From Ancylobacter polymorphus (GTDB taxonomy: Bacteria; Pseudomonadota; Alphaproteobacteria; Rhizobiales; Xanthobacteraceae), in the NCBI RefSeq assembly GCF_030813495.1, contig NZ_JAUSUI010000006.1:1-64000 (forward strand): a stretch of 64,000 bases of DNA. Direction: 5' to 3'. Both the position numbers and the translations under genes were made by a program. Of the stretch, positions 42,245-52,166 are shown piece after piece; positions within the stretch are counted from its first letter, which is position 1, and every line of letters begins with the position of its first letter. The notes beneath the pieces were generated by a model. That model had not been told where the DNA came from and made no database searches. It saw only the letters and a program-made list of their open reading frames with translations.

Positions 42245-43183
42245 ATGCTCGAAGGATTGCCGCCCAATGGCGCCTCGCACGTGATGCGGGTGGATGCGCC
42301 CGAGCATGAGGCGCGCGCCATTGCCGAATATCTCGGCGAGAGCTTCGACCCGGCGGAGGTGGCCGCGGCCGCTTTTGAGGTGGAAGACCGCGCCGAGGGC
42401 TCGGGCTGGGCGGTCGAAGTCTATTTCGGCGATCCGCCGGACGAGGAGATGGTGCGCGAACTCATCGCGCTCGTCTCGCCTGAAGCCGCAGCCGCCGCGA
42501 CCTTCTCGCTGCTCGACAAGAAGGACTGGGTGGCCGCCTCGCTCGAAGGGCTTGCCCCCGTGGCCATTGGGCGCTTTGTCGTTCACGGCTCGCATGATCG
42601 CGGGCGGCTGGCGGCGAACCGCATCGCCATAGAAATCGAGGCGGCGCTCGCCTTCGGTACCGGCCATCACGGCACCACCAAGGGCTGCCTTGCCGCCATC
42701 GATGCCTTCGGCAAGCAGCGCCGGCCCGCCCGCACGCTCGATGTCGGCACCGGCACCGGCGTGCTGGCCATGGCGGCGGCGCGGCTGTTCCACGCCCCGG
42801 TGCTTGCCAGCGACATCGACAAGGTGGCGGTGACCACGGCGCGGGCCAATGCCGTGGCGAACCGCGCCGCGCCGCATATCCAGTTCGTGCATGCGCCGGG
42901 ACTGGGGGCGGGAGAATTTCGCCGCCACGGCCCCTATGACCTGATCCTCGCCAATATCCTTCTTGCGCCACTCAAGGGCATCGCCCGGCCGCTAAGCCGG
43001 CTTCTGGCGCCGGGCGGCACGGTGGTACTGTCGGGCTTGCTGCCTTCGCACGCCAATGCGGCGCTGGCCGCCTATCGCGCCCAGGGATTGCGGCTCAAGC
43101 GCCGCCGCACCATCGAGGGCTGGACGACGCTGGAATTGACCGCTGATCGCGGGCGCAACACCACGCCCGCCTCGCGGGGGTGA
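42245..43183 (+). CDS. prmA: Ribosomal protein L11 methyltransferase-like protein (PrmA)
   Basis: A 312-residue SAM-dependent methyltransferase matching PrmA, which trimethylates ribosomal protein L11. The N-terminal recognition domain (about 1-120) is followed by FGTGHHGTTKGCLAAID, motif I LDVGTGTGVLAMAAARL, SDIDKVAVTTARANA and the NILLAPL post-motif. GAGG precedes the ATG at 42245. The frame open from 42161 is non-family sequence. It follows uvrD by 87 nt in the same direction. Confidence 0.92.
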   Translation: MLEGLPPNGASHVMRVDAPEHEARAIAEYLGESFDPAEVAAAAFEVEDRAEGSGWAVEVYFGDPPDEEMVRELIALVSPEAAAAATFSLLDKKDWVAASLEGLAPVAIGRFVVHGSHDRGRLAANRIAIEIEAALAFGTGHHGTTKGCLAAIDAFGKQRRPARTLDVGTGTGVLAMAAARLFHAPVLASDIDKVAVTTARANAVANRAAPHIQFVHAPGLGAGEFRRHGPYDLILANILLAPLKGIARPLSRLLAPGGTVVLSGLLPSHANAALAAYRAQGLRLKRRRTIEGWTTLELTADRGRNTTPASRG

Positions 43184-43216
43184 ACTCCCCGAGGGCGTGT
43201 GGGCCCTGCGCGCTGG

Positions 43217-43729
43217 TCAGCTCAGCCGGATCGGCATGTTGACCGGCCGGCCCAGTTCTTCCGGCATGGGCAGCGCTCCATGAGCCGCCTTCATCAGCGC
43301 CAGCCGCTCCAGCACCTCGTCGGGAAAGGGCACCACACGTCGGGTGCCGGCTTCCACATGCTGGGCGATCTGCTCATAGGTCGCGGCGATCCAGCCCTCG
43401 CGGGCGTGGTGCAACTCCTGGAACAGATGCATGCGCTTGTCGTCATAATTGATGAGGCGGAGCGTCGCCCGCACTTCCTGCCCGGCCCGAAGCTCACGCT
43501 GGAAGCGCTGATGCGCCTCCATTGTGACGAAGGATGCCCGCCGGCTTTCCACCATGTGCGGGCCAAGCCCGACAAGAAACACCGCTTCATCGACCGCGCG
43601 ATCGAAAAGCAGGCTGTAGAAGGCTGCGTGTAAATGCCCGTTGTGATCGGCCCAACCCGCGTCAACCGTCATCACGGACGACACGAAGGGCGCGAAGAAC
43701 ACGGGTTCGAAATCGATCCCGTCCAGCAT
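43217..43729 (-). CDS. Hotdog-fold thioesterase (4HBT-like)
   Basis: A 170-residue acyl-CoA thioesterase-type protein. TVDAGWADHNGHLHAAFYSLLFDRAVDE near residue 22 matches the hotdog active-site pattern D-x-N-G-H-x-x-x-x-x-Y with a catalytic-type Asp, as in betainyl-CoA thioesterases and the C-terminal domain of carnitine dehydrogenases. LRLINYDDKRMHLFQEL forms the later strand. The acyl substrate is not known, and nothing adjacent points to carnitine use. It is divergent from the FAD oxidase gene, with 256 nt between the starts. Confidence 0.8.
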   Translation of the reverse strand: MLDGIDFEPVFFAPFVSSVMTVDAGWADHNGHLHAAFYSLLFDRAVDEAVFLVGLGPHMVESRRASFVTMEAHQRFQRELRAGQEVRATLRLINYDDKRMHLFQELHHAREGWIAATYEQIAQHVEAGTRRVVPFPDEVLERLALMKAAHGALPMPEELGRPVNMPIRLS

Positions 43730-43910
43730 GACACTATCCCGACCGTTATGAGCGCGAGGTAGCGCGCTGCCTTATTGACAAGCATTGTGCCGACTTTCCA
43801 TGCAGTCGTCACCTGCCGTGATGGCGTTTGAATGACCGAATTCTTGCGATGGCGGGGTTTCGTCGTGCTTTTTGCGCGGCAGCAGGCCTCCGCCGGGAGT
43901 CGCGGGGGGC

Positions 43911-43929
43911 CGGCATAAGGTATATGCCG
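43911..43929. promoter_or_regulatory. Palindrome upstream of the FAD-linked oxidase gene
   Basis: CGGCATA-AGGTA-TATGCCG is a perfect 7+5+7 inverted repeat, 57 nt before the oxidase start and in the spacer shared with the thioesterase gene. It looks like a dimeric repressor site. No regulator gene is adjacent. The rest of the 43730-43985 spacer shows nothing clear. Confidence 0.45.
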
Positions 43930-43985
43930 TTGAGACGACCGGCTCCGGCCGGGTGCAGGGCCGAGACGAACGTCGGGAGGGTGGC

Positions 43986-45401
43986 ATGGAAACCAGTGTC
44001 GAGGAGCGTCCTGTGGCGCCTGCGGGTGGTGCGGGGGTGCAGCAGGTCATCGCCGCTCTCTCCGCCCATTTCGGCGAGCGGCTCGCCACCGGTCGGGCCA
44101 TTCGCGAGCAGCACGCCAACACCGTCACCTGGCTCGCCAATGAGGCGCCGGACGCGGTGGTGTTCGTCGAGAGCACCGAGGAGGTGCAGAGGGTCGTGCG
44201 CGCCTGCGCGCAGCACCGCGTGCCGGTGATCGCCTTCGGCACCGGCTCCTCGCTGGAGGGCCAGATCAACGCGCCGAAAGGCGGCATTTCCATCGACCTG
44301 TCGCGGATGAACCGTGTGCTGTCCGTGCATCCCGAGGATCTCGACTGCGTGGTCGAGCCGGGGGTGACGCGCAAGCAACTGAACGAGCATCTGCGCGATG
44401 CCGGCCTGTTCTTCCCCATCGATCCCGGCGCCGATGCCTCGCTTGGCGGCATGGCGTCGACCCGCGCTTCCGGCACAAACGCCGTGCGCTACGGCACGAT
44501 GAAGGACAATGTCATCGCGCTCACCGCCGTGCTGGCCAATGGCGAGGTGATCACCACCGCGCGGCGGGCGAAGAAGTCCTCGGCCGGCTATGATCTCACG
44601 CGCCTGTTCGTCGGCGCCGAGGGCACGCTGGGCATCATCACCAGCCTGACGCTGCGGCTCGCCGGCATTCCCGAGGCGATCTCCGGCGGAGTCTGCGCCT
44701 TCCCGACCGTCCGCGCCGCCTGCGACGCGGTCATTCTTACCATCCAGACGGGCCTCCCCATCGCGCGCATCGAACTGCTCGACGAAGTGCAGGTGAGGGC
44801 CTGCAATGCCTATTCGAAGCTCGATCTTGCCGAGCAGCCCACGCTGTTCGTCGAGTTCCACGGCACGGAGGCGAGCGTTCACGAGCAAAGTGAGAGGTTT
44901 AGCGAGATCGCCGCCGAGTATGGTGGGGGCGGTTTCCGCTGGGCGACGCGACCGGAGGACCGCACGCGCCTGTGGCAGGCGCGGCACGACGCTTATTGGG
45001 CCTGCCTGCCCCTAAAGCCCGGCGCAAAAGCTCTCGCCACCGATGTCTGCGTCCCCCTTTCCCGTCTTGCCGACTGCGTCGATGAGACCAAGCGGGACAT
45101 TGAGGAAATGGGAATGCTGGCGCCGATCGTCGGCCATGTCGGAGACGGCAATTTCCACACCGTCACGCTGGTGGACATGAGCGACCCGCACGATGTCGCC
45201 AAGGCAAAGGACTTCATTGCCCGCATGATCAAGCGCTCGCTGGCCATGGGCGGCACCGCCACGGGCGAGCACGGTGTCGGGCAGGGCAAGCGCGCCTATA
45301 TGGAGGCCGAGCACGGGAGCGCCACATTGGACGCGATGCGGGCGATCAAGCAGGCGCTGGATCCGCACGACATCATGAATCCGGGCAAGATCCTGCCCTG
45401 A
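43986..45401 (+). CDS. GlcD-family FAD-linked oxidase (D-2-hydroxyacid dehydrogenase)
   Basis: A 471-residue flavoprotein with an FAD_binding_4 (PCMH) domain at about 55-230 (GTGSSLEGQINAPKGGISIDLSRMNRV, LGGMASTRASGTNAVRYGTM, LFVGAEGTLGIITSLTLRL) and an FAD-oxidase C-terminal domain. The metal/substrate motif HVGDGNFHTV and GEHGVGQGKR near the end are characteristic. Members oxidise D-lactate, glycolate or D-2-hydroxyglutarate, passing electrons to the chain. D-lactate dehydrogenase (cytochrome) is most likely, but the substrate is not certain. GGGAGG precedes the ATG. Its stop is followed by 162 nt with no evident gene. Confidence 0.88.
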   Translation: METSVEERPVAPAGGAGVQQVIAALSAHFGERLATGRAIREQHANTVTWLANEAPDAVVFVESTEEVQRVVRACAQHRVPVIAFGTGSSLEGQINAPKGGISIDLSRMNRVLSVHPEDLDCVVEPGVTRKQLNEHLRDAGLFFPIDPGADASLGGMASTRASGTNAVRYGTMKDNVIALTAVLANGEVITTARRAKKSSAGYDLTRLFVGAEGTLGIITSLTLRLAGIPEAISGGVCAFPTVRAACDAVILTIQTGLPIARIELLDEVQVRACNAYSKLDLAEQPTLFVEFHGTEASVHEQSERFSEIAAEYGGGGFRWATRPEDRTRLWQARHDAYWACLPLKPGAKALATDVCVPLSRLADCVDETKRDIEEMGMLAPIVGHVGDGNFHTVTLVDMSDPHDVAKAKDFIARMIKRSLAMGGTATGEHGVGQGKRAYMEAEHGSATLDAMRAIKQALDPHDIMNPGKILP

Positions 45402-45563
45402 GCCGGGGCTCCCGGGCGGCGCCGTGGCCCGTCCGCGGTTGTCTGCCTCAATTCGCGCCTTGCGCATACTGCTAAGAACGCGAAAATTATCAACCATCTA
45501 GCGTAGAGTGGTCGGGCATCCGCCAGCGGGCGGGACGCCGGGGCCGAAAGGCCGGAGGAACGT

Positions 45564-48500
45564 GTGCAGAACCTGCTGTTGACGATTGCGGGCGCGATCA
45601 TACTGGCCGTCGCGGCGGCCTTCGCGGCGCCGTTCGTCGTCGACTGGTCGCAATGGCGCTCGGTGTTCGAGGCGCAGGCGGCCCGCACGCTGGGGGCACC
45701 GGTCATCATCCGCGGGCCGATCGACGCGCAGATTCTCCCCACGCCGCGTGTCATCTTGCGCGACGTTTCCATAGGCCTTGATGGCGGCGGAACCTCGCTC
45801 TCGGCGGCGGAACTGTCGGGCCGGCTTAATCTTGGCGCGTTGATGCGCGGCGATGTGGTGGCCGATCAGGTCACGCTTCTGCGTCCGCGCGCCCGCTTAG
45901 TGATTGATAATTCAGGAAAAATTTCGCTGCCGACCGGTGCCGCCCGGCCGGCGGGGTTCAGCGTGGCCCAACTCTCCGTTCTGGATGGCAGCTTCGAGCT
46001 ACTGGACCGCGCCAATCAGCGCGCCTTCAAGCTCGACGATGTGGACCTCACCGGCGACATCGGCGGTTCGATGGGACCGATTAAACTGGACGGTGAGGCC
46101 GATGCGGCCGGTCTGCGCCGGCGGGTGCGGCTGAATGTGTCGGCCTTCGCCGCCGACGGCACCGCCAAGTTGCGGCTCGGCGCGCAGAATGTCGGCTCGC
46201 CGCTCAGCGTCGATGCGGACGGGGTGCTGAACCTTGCCGGTGGCGCGCCGAGCTTTCGCGGCCGGGCGGCGCTGGTGCGCACCGCCGCCCCCGCCGCCGG
46301 TCCCACGGGCGACCCGCTCAAGGCCTGGAGCCTGGCGGCCAAGGTGGACGCGACGCCGCAGACCGTCGCCGCCACCGATCTTAGCCTGACGCTCGACGCG
46401 GCCGAGCGGCCTGTGGCGCTGTCGGGCTCCGCCCGCCTCGTCGCGGCCGGTCCCGGCGTCCCGGAATCGCGGCTCGATCTCACCCTCGCCGCCCGCCAGC
46501 TCGATCTTGCCGCGCTGACCGGCGGCGCGACGCCGCTGGCGGCGACCGACGCACTGGCGCGGCTTCTGGCGCCGCTCGCCGATCTCGCTATGGTCGGCTC
46601 GCTTGATCTCTCCAGCGACACGGTGCTGCTCGCCGGGGCGGCGGCGCGTGAGGTGAAGGCCGGGCTCGACTGGTCGCCCGGCGGCTGGCGCGCCCGCACG
46701 CTGGAGGCGCGGCTGCCCGGTGGGGCGCGGATCGCGCTGTCCGGCACCCTGCCGCGTGTGGCGGGTACCGGCGATCCCAATGCGGCGCTGTTCGGCGGCA
46801 CGGGTGTGCTGGAGGCGCAGGACCTGCCGGGCTTCGTCGCCTGGGTGCTGCCGCAGGCCAGCGGGCTGGTGGCGAGCCTGCCGGCCGGCGCGGCGCGGCT
46901 TGCCGGCGATCTCAGCGTCAGTGCCGGCGGCTTCGCCCTCGACAAACTGGAGCTTGCCGCCGGCGAGAGCCGCTTTGCCGGCACCGCCGCCTATACGCTG
47001 CCGGTGGCACAGGGGCGCGGGCGGATCGACGCGGTGCTGACCACCTCGGATGTCGATGTCGATGCGCTGTTGCCGCCGATGCAGAAGCTGGTGGCGCTCG
47101 GCCTCGGGACGACCGATCTCAATCTCAGCGTCGGCGGCCGGCAGGTGCGCCTCGCCGGCGGCAGCGCCCGCAGCCTCGATCTCATCCTCAAGGGCACGTC
47201 GGAGGGGCTGGGTATCGAGCGCCTGGCGCTGGAGGATTTCGCCGGGCTCGATCTGACCGGTAGCGGGCGCCTCGCCGCTCTGGGCGGCGACAGCGCCGGG
47301 ACGGCGCGCTTCACCGCCAAGCTCACCGGCCGGCGGGCCGAGGGTCTGCCGGGCCTTGCCGGGGCGTTCGGCCTCACCCGCATCGAACCCTTCCTTTCCG
47401 CCGCGCAAGCGAGCCTCGCGCCTGTCGACCTCACCCTGACGCTGGTGTCGCAGGATGGGCGCACCACGGTGGACGCGGGCGGCCGGCTTGGCGGTCTTTC
47501 CGGCACCGGAAGGCTCGGCTTTGCCGCCGAGGGCAGCCTGAGCGGACAAATGGCGCTCGATGCGCGCGACGGCAGCGCGGTGCTCACCAGTGCCGGCGTG
47601 CCGGGTCTGCGGCCCCATCTCGGCCCGGCGCGACTTGTCCTCGATCTCGACCAGCGCGTCGCCGCAACGCTCGAATTTGCCGGCGCGCGGCTGCGGGCGG
47701 AAGGCAAGGCGACGCTCGACGCCGCCGGGCGGCTGGAACCCGACCTCGCCCTGACGCTGGACGCTGCCGATCTCACCCCCCTGCTGCCGCAGAACGCCAT
47801 GCCGGCCACCGGCACCGTGCCGGCCCGCTTCACCGGCACGCTCACCCGCGCGGGTGAGGAATGGCGGATCGGCGCACTGGCCGGGACGCTGGGCGCGCAG
47901 CGGCTCGATGGCACTCTGGCCTATACGTCGGGTCAGCCGCTGCGGGCGACGCTCAACCTGCCGCAATGGAGCCTCGCGCCGGCGCTCGCGCTTGTCGCCG
48001 GCGCTTCCGATGGCGGCGCGGCGGGAGGTTGGTCACGCGCGGCCTTCGGCCCGGCCGCCGCGACGCCCGCCGCCGATCTGGCGCTGAATGTCGGACGTTT
48101 CGACCTCCCCGGCGGCCTCATACTGGGCGAGGCGAAGGTGGCGGCGCGGCTGAGCGAGGGGCGCCTCGCGGTGGAGAGCGCGAATGGCACGCTCGCCGGC
48201 GGAAATTTCGCCGGCAAGTTCAACCTCGCCCGCACCGGCCAGACGGTGCAGTTCGACGGACGGCTTGCCCTGACCAACGCCGACAGCGCCGCGCTGTTCG
48301 CTGCCCTCGGAGTGACGCAGCCGAAGCTGCGCGGCCGCGTGAGCACCACGCTCGACCTCACCGGGCGCGGCACCTCGCCCTTCGCGCTGGCCAGCCAACT
48401 GCAGGGGCAGGGCAGCGTCGCGGTCGAGGGGCTGGAAATCGACCAGAGCGACCCGAAGGCGCTGCAATATGTGATGCTGGCGACCGAACGCGGCCCGCCG

Positions 48501-49169
48501 CCGGACCAGCAGCGCCTGGCTCAGCTGCTCAGCGACGGGCTGGCGCGGGCGCCGCTGAAGCTGGCGCGGGTGGAAAGCGCGGTCAGCGTGGTGGATGGCG
48601 TCGCCCGCACCAGTGCCGCCCGGCTCGCGGTGGGCGAACAGCGCTTCGGCCTGAGCGGGGCGCTGGACATTCCCGCCCTGAGCTTCGAGGCGACGCTGGA
48701 AATGCAGGATGTCGCCAGCGCCGGCCTGCCGGCTGCGCCGGCGGCGGCGGTGCAGTGGCGCGGCCCGCTGACCGCGCCGGAGCGCCGTTTCGACCTCACC
48801 GCGCTCAGCACCGCCATCAATATGCGGGCGCTGGAGCGGGAGACAAGGCGGCTGGAAGCGGAATATGGCCGCACGCCGCTGACCGATGGCGGGCAGGCGA
48901 CCGACGCGCCGCCGGTGCGCCGCCCCACGCCGCAGGCCGCGCCGCGTGCCGGCGGCGCCGCCGTGGCCCCGCGGGTGACGCCGCAGCCGGCCGTGCCGCG
49001 CGCGCCTGCCAGCGCCGCCCGGCCGGCGGCGCCGCAATCCTATTACGGCCAGTACACCGCACCCGGGCCGAGCGCGCCGGGCAGCGCCGCGCCGCCGCTG
49101 GCCCCGCCGGTGGACATTCCCAACGACCCGCTGCGCAACCCGATCATCCTGCCGCCGCTGGCGCCGTGA
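45564..49169 (+). CDS. AsmA-family envelope protein
   Basis: A 1201-residue protein beginning with one hydrophobic helix (residues 3-25) and the AsmA start pattern FVVDWSQWRSVFEAQAARTLGAPVIIRGPI, then PTPRVILRDVSIG. The long middle consists of repeated beta-strand stretches rich in Ala, Leu, Gly and Asp. AsmA_2-type C-terminal sequence lies near 900-1100 (LTNADSAALFAALGVTQPKLRGRVST). The last 100 residues are Pro/Ala-rich and probably disordered. AsmA-like proteins are thought to form bridges moving phospholipids to the outer membrane. GTG start with GGAGG. No operon partner is obvious. Confidence 0.88.
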   Translation: MQNLLLTIAGAIILAVAAAFAAPFVVDWSQWRSVFEAQAARTLGAPVIIRGPIDAQILPTPRVILRDVSIGLDGGGTSLSAAELSGRLNLGALMRGDVVADQVTLLRPRARLVIDNSGKISLPTGAARPAGFSVAQLSVLDGSFELLDRANQRAFKLDDVDLTGDIGGSMGPIKLDGEADAAGLRRRVRLNVSAFAADGTAKLRLGAQNVGSPLSVDADGVLNLAGGAPSFRGRAALVRTAAPAAGPTGDPLKAWSLAAKVDATPQTVAATDLSLTLDAAERPVALSGSARLVAAGPGVPESRLDLTLAARQLDLAALTGGATPLAATDALARLLAPLADLAMVGSLDLSSDTVLLAGAAAREVKAGLDWSPGGWRARTLEARLPGGARIALSGTLPRVAGTGDPNAALFGGTGVLEAQDLPGFVAWVLPQASGLVASLPAGAARLAGDLSVSAGGFALDKLELAAGESRFAGTAAYTLPVAQGRGRIDAVLTTSDVDVDALLPPMQKLVALGLGTTDLNLSVGGRQVRLAGGSARSLDLILKGTSEGLGIERLALEDFAGLDLTGSGRLAALGGDSAGTARFTAKLTGRRAEGLPGLAGAFGLTRIEPFLSAAQASLAPVDLTLTLVSQDGRTTVDAGGRLGGLSGTGRLGFAAEGSLSGQMALDARDGSAVLTSAGVPGLRPHLGPARLVLDLDQRVAATLEFAGARLRAEGKATLDAAGRLEPDLALTLDAADLTPLLPQNAMPATGTVPARFTGTLTRAGEEWRIGALAGTLGAQRLDGTLAYTSGQPLRATLNLPQWSLAPALALVAGASDGGAAGGWSRAAFGPAAATPAADLALNVGRFDLPGGLILGEAKVAARLSEGRLAVESANGTLAGGNFAGKFNLARTGQTVQFDGRLALTNADSAALFAALGVTQPKLRGRVSTTLDLTGRGTSPFALASQLQGQGSVAVEGLEIDQSDPKALQYVMLATERGPPPDQQRLAQLLSDGLARAPLKLARVESAVSVVDGVARTSAARLAVGEQRFGLSGALDIPALSFEATLEMQDVASAGLPAAPAAAVQWRGPLTAPERRFDLTALSTAINMRALERETRRLEAEYGRTPLTDGGQATDAPPVRRPTPQAAPRAGGAAVAPRVTPQPAVPRAPASAARPAAPQSYYGQYTAPGPSAPGSAAPPLAPPVDIPNDPLRNPIILPPLAP

Positions 49170-49176
49170 GCGCGGC

Positions 49177-50070
49177 TCAGGCGGCGATGAATTCGTCGGC
49201 CGCATAGCCCTGGAGATAGAGCAGGGCGGTGAGGTCGCCATGATCGATCCGCACCTGCGCCGCCGCGGCGACGGCGGGCTTGGCGTGGTAGGCGACGCCG
49301 AGGCCCGCTTCGCCGATCATGGCGAGATCGTTCGCCCCGTCGCCCACGGCGAGCGTGTCGCCATGGCCAAGGCCGAGGGCCGCGCGCAGTTCCACCAGCG
49401 CGGCGAGCTTGGCCTCGCGGCCGAGGATGGGTTCCTCGACCAGCCCGGCGAAGGCCTCGCCATCGGCCACCAGCACATTGGCGCGGTGGGCGTCGAAACC
49501 GATCATCTCCGCTACGCGCTCGGTAAAGAGGGTGAAGCCGCCGGAAACCAGCAGCGTGTGGGTGCCCTGCGCCTTCATGGTGCGCACCAGAGTGGTGCCG
49601 CCCGGGGTGAGGCGGATGCGCGCGGCGATGACCTCATCGACGACGGCGAGCGGCAGGCCCTTGAGCAGCGCCACGCGCTCGCGCAGCGCCGGCTCGAAGG
49701 CGATTTCGCCGCGCATGGCGCGCTCGGTGATGGCGGAAACATGCGCCTTCATCCCGGCATAGTCGGCGAGCTCATCGATGCATTCCTGCCCGATCATGGT
49801 GGAATCCATATCAGCGAGGAATAGCCGCTTGCGCCGGCCTTCCGCCGGCAGCAGCGCCACATCGACCGGGGCGCCGTCCAGCGCCGCGCGCAGGGCCGCC
49901 AGGTCCGCCCCGTCGGCGCAGGCGATTTCCGCCGCGATGCCGGGGTTGAGCCAGCGTGCCGGGCCGGGCGAGGGGAGGGCGGTGCGGGCGCTGGCGAGCA
50001 GCGCCTCATCCACCGCCGGGGCCGCGGGAGAAGAGATGAAAACGGCGACGAGCGTCAGGGAGTGCGACAT
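49177..50070 (-). CDS. serB: Phosphoserine phosphatase SerB
   Basis: A 297-residue HAD phosphatase, last enzyme of serine synthesis. The catalytic motif is FLADMDST (Asp87, Asp89), followed by [13 protein letters not shown], motif [12 protein letters not shown], and motif [28 protein letters not shown]. The N-terminal 80 residues are a variable regulatory-type region. It is divergent from miaA, with only 50 nt between the starts, so their promoters must be close or overlap. Confidence 0.95.
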   Translation of the reverse strand: MSHSLTLVAVFISSPAAPAVDEALLASARTALPSPGPARWLNPGIAAEIACADGADLAALRAALDGAPVDVALLPAEGRRKRLFLADMDSTMIGQECIDELADYAGMKAHVSAITERAMRGEIAFEPALRERVALLKGLPLAVVDEVIAARIRLTPGGTTLVRTMKAQGTHTLLVSGGFTLFTERVAEMIGFDAHRANVLVADGEAFAGLVEEPILGREAKLAALVELRAALGLGHGDTLAVGDGANDLAMIGEAGLGVAYHAKPAVAAAAQVRIDHGDLTALLYLQGYAADEFIAA

Positions 50071-50120
50071 GGCAGCAACTGGGACCTTGCCGCCGGGCCG
50101 GCGTCGGGCAAAAAGGCAGG

Positions 50121-51071
50121 ATGGAAACCCGGAAGAGCGAAAAGGGCGTGACCGCGAAAGCTGCGCGCCCGCGCGCCGTGCTTATTGCAGGACCGACGGC
50201 GAGCGGCAAGTCGGCGCTGGCGCTCGCTTTGGCGGAGCGGGTGGGCGGCGTTGTCATCAATGCCGATTCCATGCAGGTCTATCGCGACCTCAGGGTACTC
50301 TCGGCGCGGCCGACCCTGGCGGAGGAGGCGCGGGCGCCGCACCGGCTCTATGGCCATGTCGATGGCGGTGACGCGTATTCCGTGGCGCGCTGGCTGGAAG
50401 ATGCGGCGGCGGCGCTGGCCGAGGCGGAGCGCGCGGGGGGGCTGCCGATCGTCACCGGCGGCACCGGGCTCTATTTCAAGGCCCTCACGCAGGGGCTCTC
50501 GCCCATTCCGCCGATTCCAGAGGCTGTCCGCGCCCGCGTGCGCGGCCTCGACCTCGACGCGCTGGGGCTGCACGCGCGGCTGATGGCGGTGGACCCGGAG
50601 ACGGCGGCGCGGCTGCGGCCTTCCGACACGCAGCGGCTGATGCGGGCGCTGGAGGTTTTCGAGGCGACGGGACGGCCGCTGGCGCAGTGGCAGCAGGTCC
50701 CGGCCGAGGCGCCGGCGCTGGCGGCGGAAAGCACGCTGCGCCTGTTTCTCGCCACCGACCGGGCGGCCCTGCGTGCCCGCATCGCCGAGCGCTTCCATGC
50801 GATGATGGCGGAGGGGGCACTGGACGAGGCGCGGGCGCTGCTGGCCCGCGGCCTGCCGGCGGATCGGCCGCTCTTGAAGGCCCACGGCATGCCGTGGTTC
50901 GCGCGCCATCTCGCCGGTGAGATCACGCTTGCGGCGGCGATCGAGGGGGCTATCCTCGACACGCGCCACTACGCCAAGCGGCAGGACACCTGGTTCCGCC
51001 ACCAGCTGGAGGGCTGGACGGCGTTGCCGAAGGAACAGGCCGGCGCGTGGCTGGAGCGCGCGGTCGGCTGA
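50121..51071 (+). CDS. miaA: tRNA dimethylallyltransferase MiaA
   Basis: A 316-residue enzyme that isopentenylates A37 of tRNAs reading UNN codons. Seen are the P-loop [41 protein letters not shown], the binding motif [17 protein letters not shown], and the C-terminal [16 protein letters not shown]-type element (here [19 protein letters not shown]). Length is normal. It ends 4 nt from the end of the convergent msrQ gene. Confidence 0.96.
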   Translation: METRKSEKGVTAKAARPRAVLIAGPTASGKSALALALAERVGGVVINADSMQVYRDLRVLSARPTLAEEARAPHRLYGHVDGGDAYSVARWLEDAAAALAEAERAGGLPIVTGGTGLYFKALTQGLSPIPPIPEAVRARVRGLDLDALGLHARLMAVDPETAARLRPSDTQRLMRALEVFEATGRPLAQWQQVPAEAPALAAESTLRLFLATDRAALRARIAERFHAMMAEGALDEARALLARGLPADRPLLKAHGMPWFARHLAGEITLAAAIEGAILDTRHYAKRQDTWFRHQLEGWTALPKEQAGAWLERAVG

Positions 51072-51075
51072 TCCT

Positions 51076-52014
51076 TCACGCGCGTGCGGCGCGGCGGACG
51101 GGAAGGGGCCGCAGCCGCAGGGCGATGTGGCTCAGAATCGCGACGCCGAGGCCAGCGCCCGCGACCCACCAGCTGGGGCTGACGGCGTAGGCGAAGGAGA
51201 GATTCGCCTGCAGCACCCGCACAGGGTCGATGCCGGTGGCGGCGGCGTACCAGCCGGCCTCGATCAGCGCGGTGAGGATGCCGGAGGCGGCGGCCAGCGC
51301 CAGGAGACTGAGAAAGCCGGTGCCGCGCCCGTAAGCCTGCAGCACGCGCCAGCCCATCAGCCAGACGAACAGGCCGGTCATCAGCACCGGCTGGGTCACG
51401 TCGAGCTTCTGCTGCATGAAGAAGTGCAGCAAAGCGAGCGCGGTGGCGGGATAGACCAATTGGTGCAGCCGGTTCCAGCGCGTGGCGCCGAGCCGGCGTA
51501 TCGCCCCGTCCCACGAGGTCGCGGACAGCGCGGCAAAGGCCAGCACGGCGACAAAGCCGATGGTGAGATAGATGCGCAGCACGATCTCGCTGGCCGCCGT
51601 GGCAAGGTTGCCGACATCGACGAGATAGACCACGAAATGCACGCCGATCAGTGTAGCGGCGCCGAGGCCGAGGGTGCGGCGCGTCAGCAGCAGTTTCGGC
51701 GCGTTGAACAGGCGCCGCGCCGGCGTGACCGCGAGGGAGAGCAGCAGCAGCCGGATCGCCCAGTCGCCGACGAAATGGATGACCTGGATCAGCGGGCGCG
51801 CGCCCAGCGCGGCTTCGCCCCCGAGCCCCCCGGCCGAAGGGGCGCCGAGGCCGGGAGCGCCCAAACCCGCGTCGCCGAGCCCAGGCGGCTCAGGCGTGGC
51901 GAAGCCGCCATTGAGGATCTGTGCCAGCAGCAGGCCGAAGGGCAGCAGCACGATCAGCAGCGCCGCGATCTTCTCGGGGCTGAGCTTGCCGGAATTCTCG
52001 CGCAGAAAGGGCAT
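51076..52014 (-). CDS. msrQ: MsrQ-like heme-binding membrane protein (YedZ family)
   Basis: A 312-residue polytopic protein of the ferric-reductase-like family. About six to eight membrane helices are visible. Conserved heme-ligand-type His residues lie in VIHFVGDWAIRLLLLSLAVTPAR, GVHFVVYLVDVG and LHQLVYPATALALLHFF, which fits MsrQ, the quinol-linked partner of periplasmic methionine sulfoxide reductase MsrP. No msrP lies beside it here, although the two are usually adjacent. Between helix 1 and helix 2 is a Gly/Pro/Ala-rich insert of about 30 residues with GLGAP repeats. Confidence 0.82.
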   Translation of the reverse strand: MPFLRENSGKLSPEKIAALLIVLLPFGLLLAQILNGGFATPEPPGLGDAGLGAPGLGAPSAGGLGGEAALGARPLIQVIHFVGDWAIRLLLLSLAVTPARRLFNAPKLLLTRRTLGLGAATLIGVHFVVYLVDVGNLATAASEIVLRIYLTIGFVAVLAFAALSATSWDGAIRRLGATRWNRLHQLVYPATALALLHFFMQQKLDVTQPVLMTGLFVWLMGWRVLQAYGRGTGFLSLLALAAASGILTALIEAGWYAAATGIDPVRVLQANLSFAYAVSPSWWVAGAGLGVAILSHIALRLRPLPVRRAARA

Positions 52015-52136
52015 GGACGGGTCCGCTCGGGTCGGTGACGGTCCTGCCTATACGCCCCCGGCGGCGGCGGAATTTCAACGGCGCCGTGCACGAAGGCGTG
52101 AGCGGTCGTCCCGCCGCCGTGCAAAGCGGAAAACGC

Positions 52137-52157
52137 GCGGGCCGCCGCGAGGCCCGC
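52137..52157 (-). terminator. Terminator after purEK
   Basis: On the minus strand GCGGGCC, a 7-nt loop and GGCCCGC are followed by CGTTTTCC. This hairpin plus T run lies 10 nt past the purK stop. Confidence 0.65.
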
Positions 52158-52166
52158 CCGCCTGGC

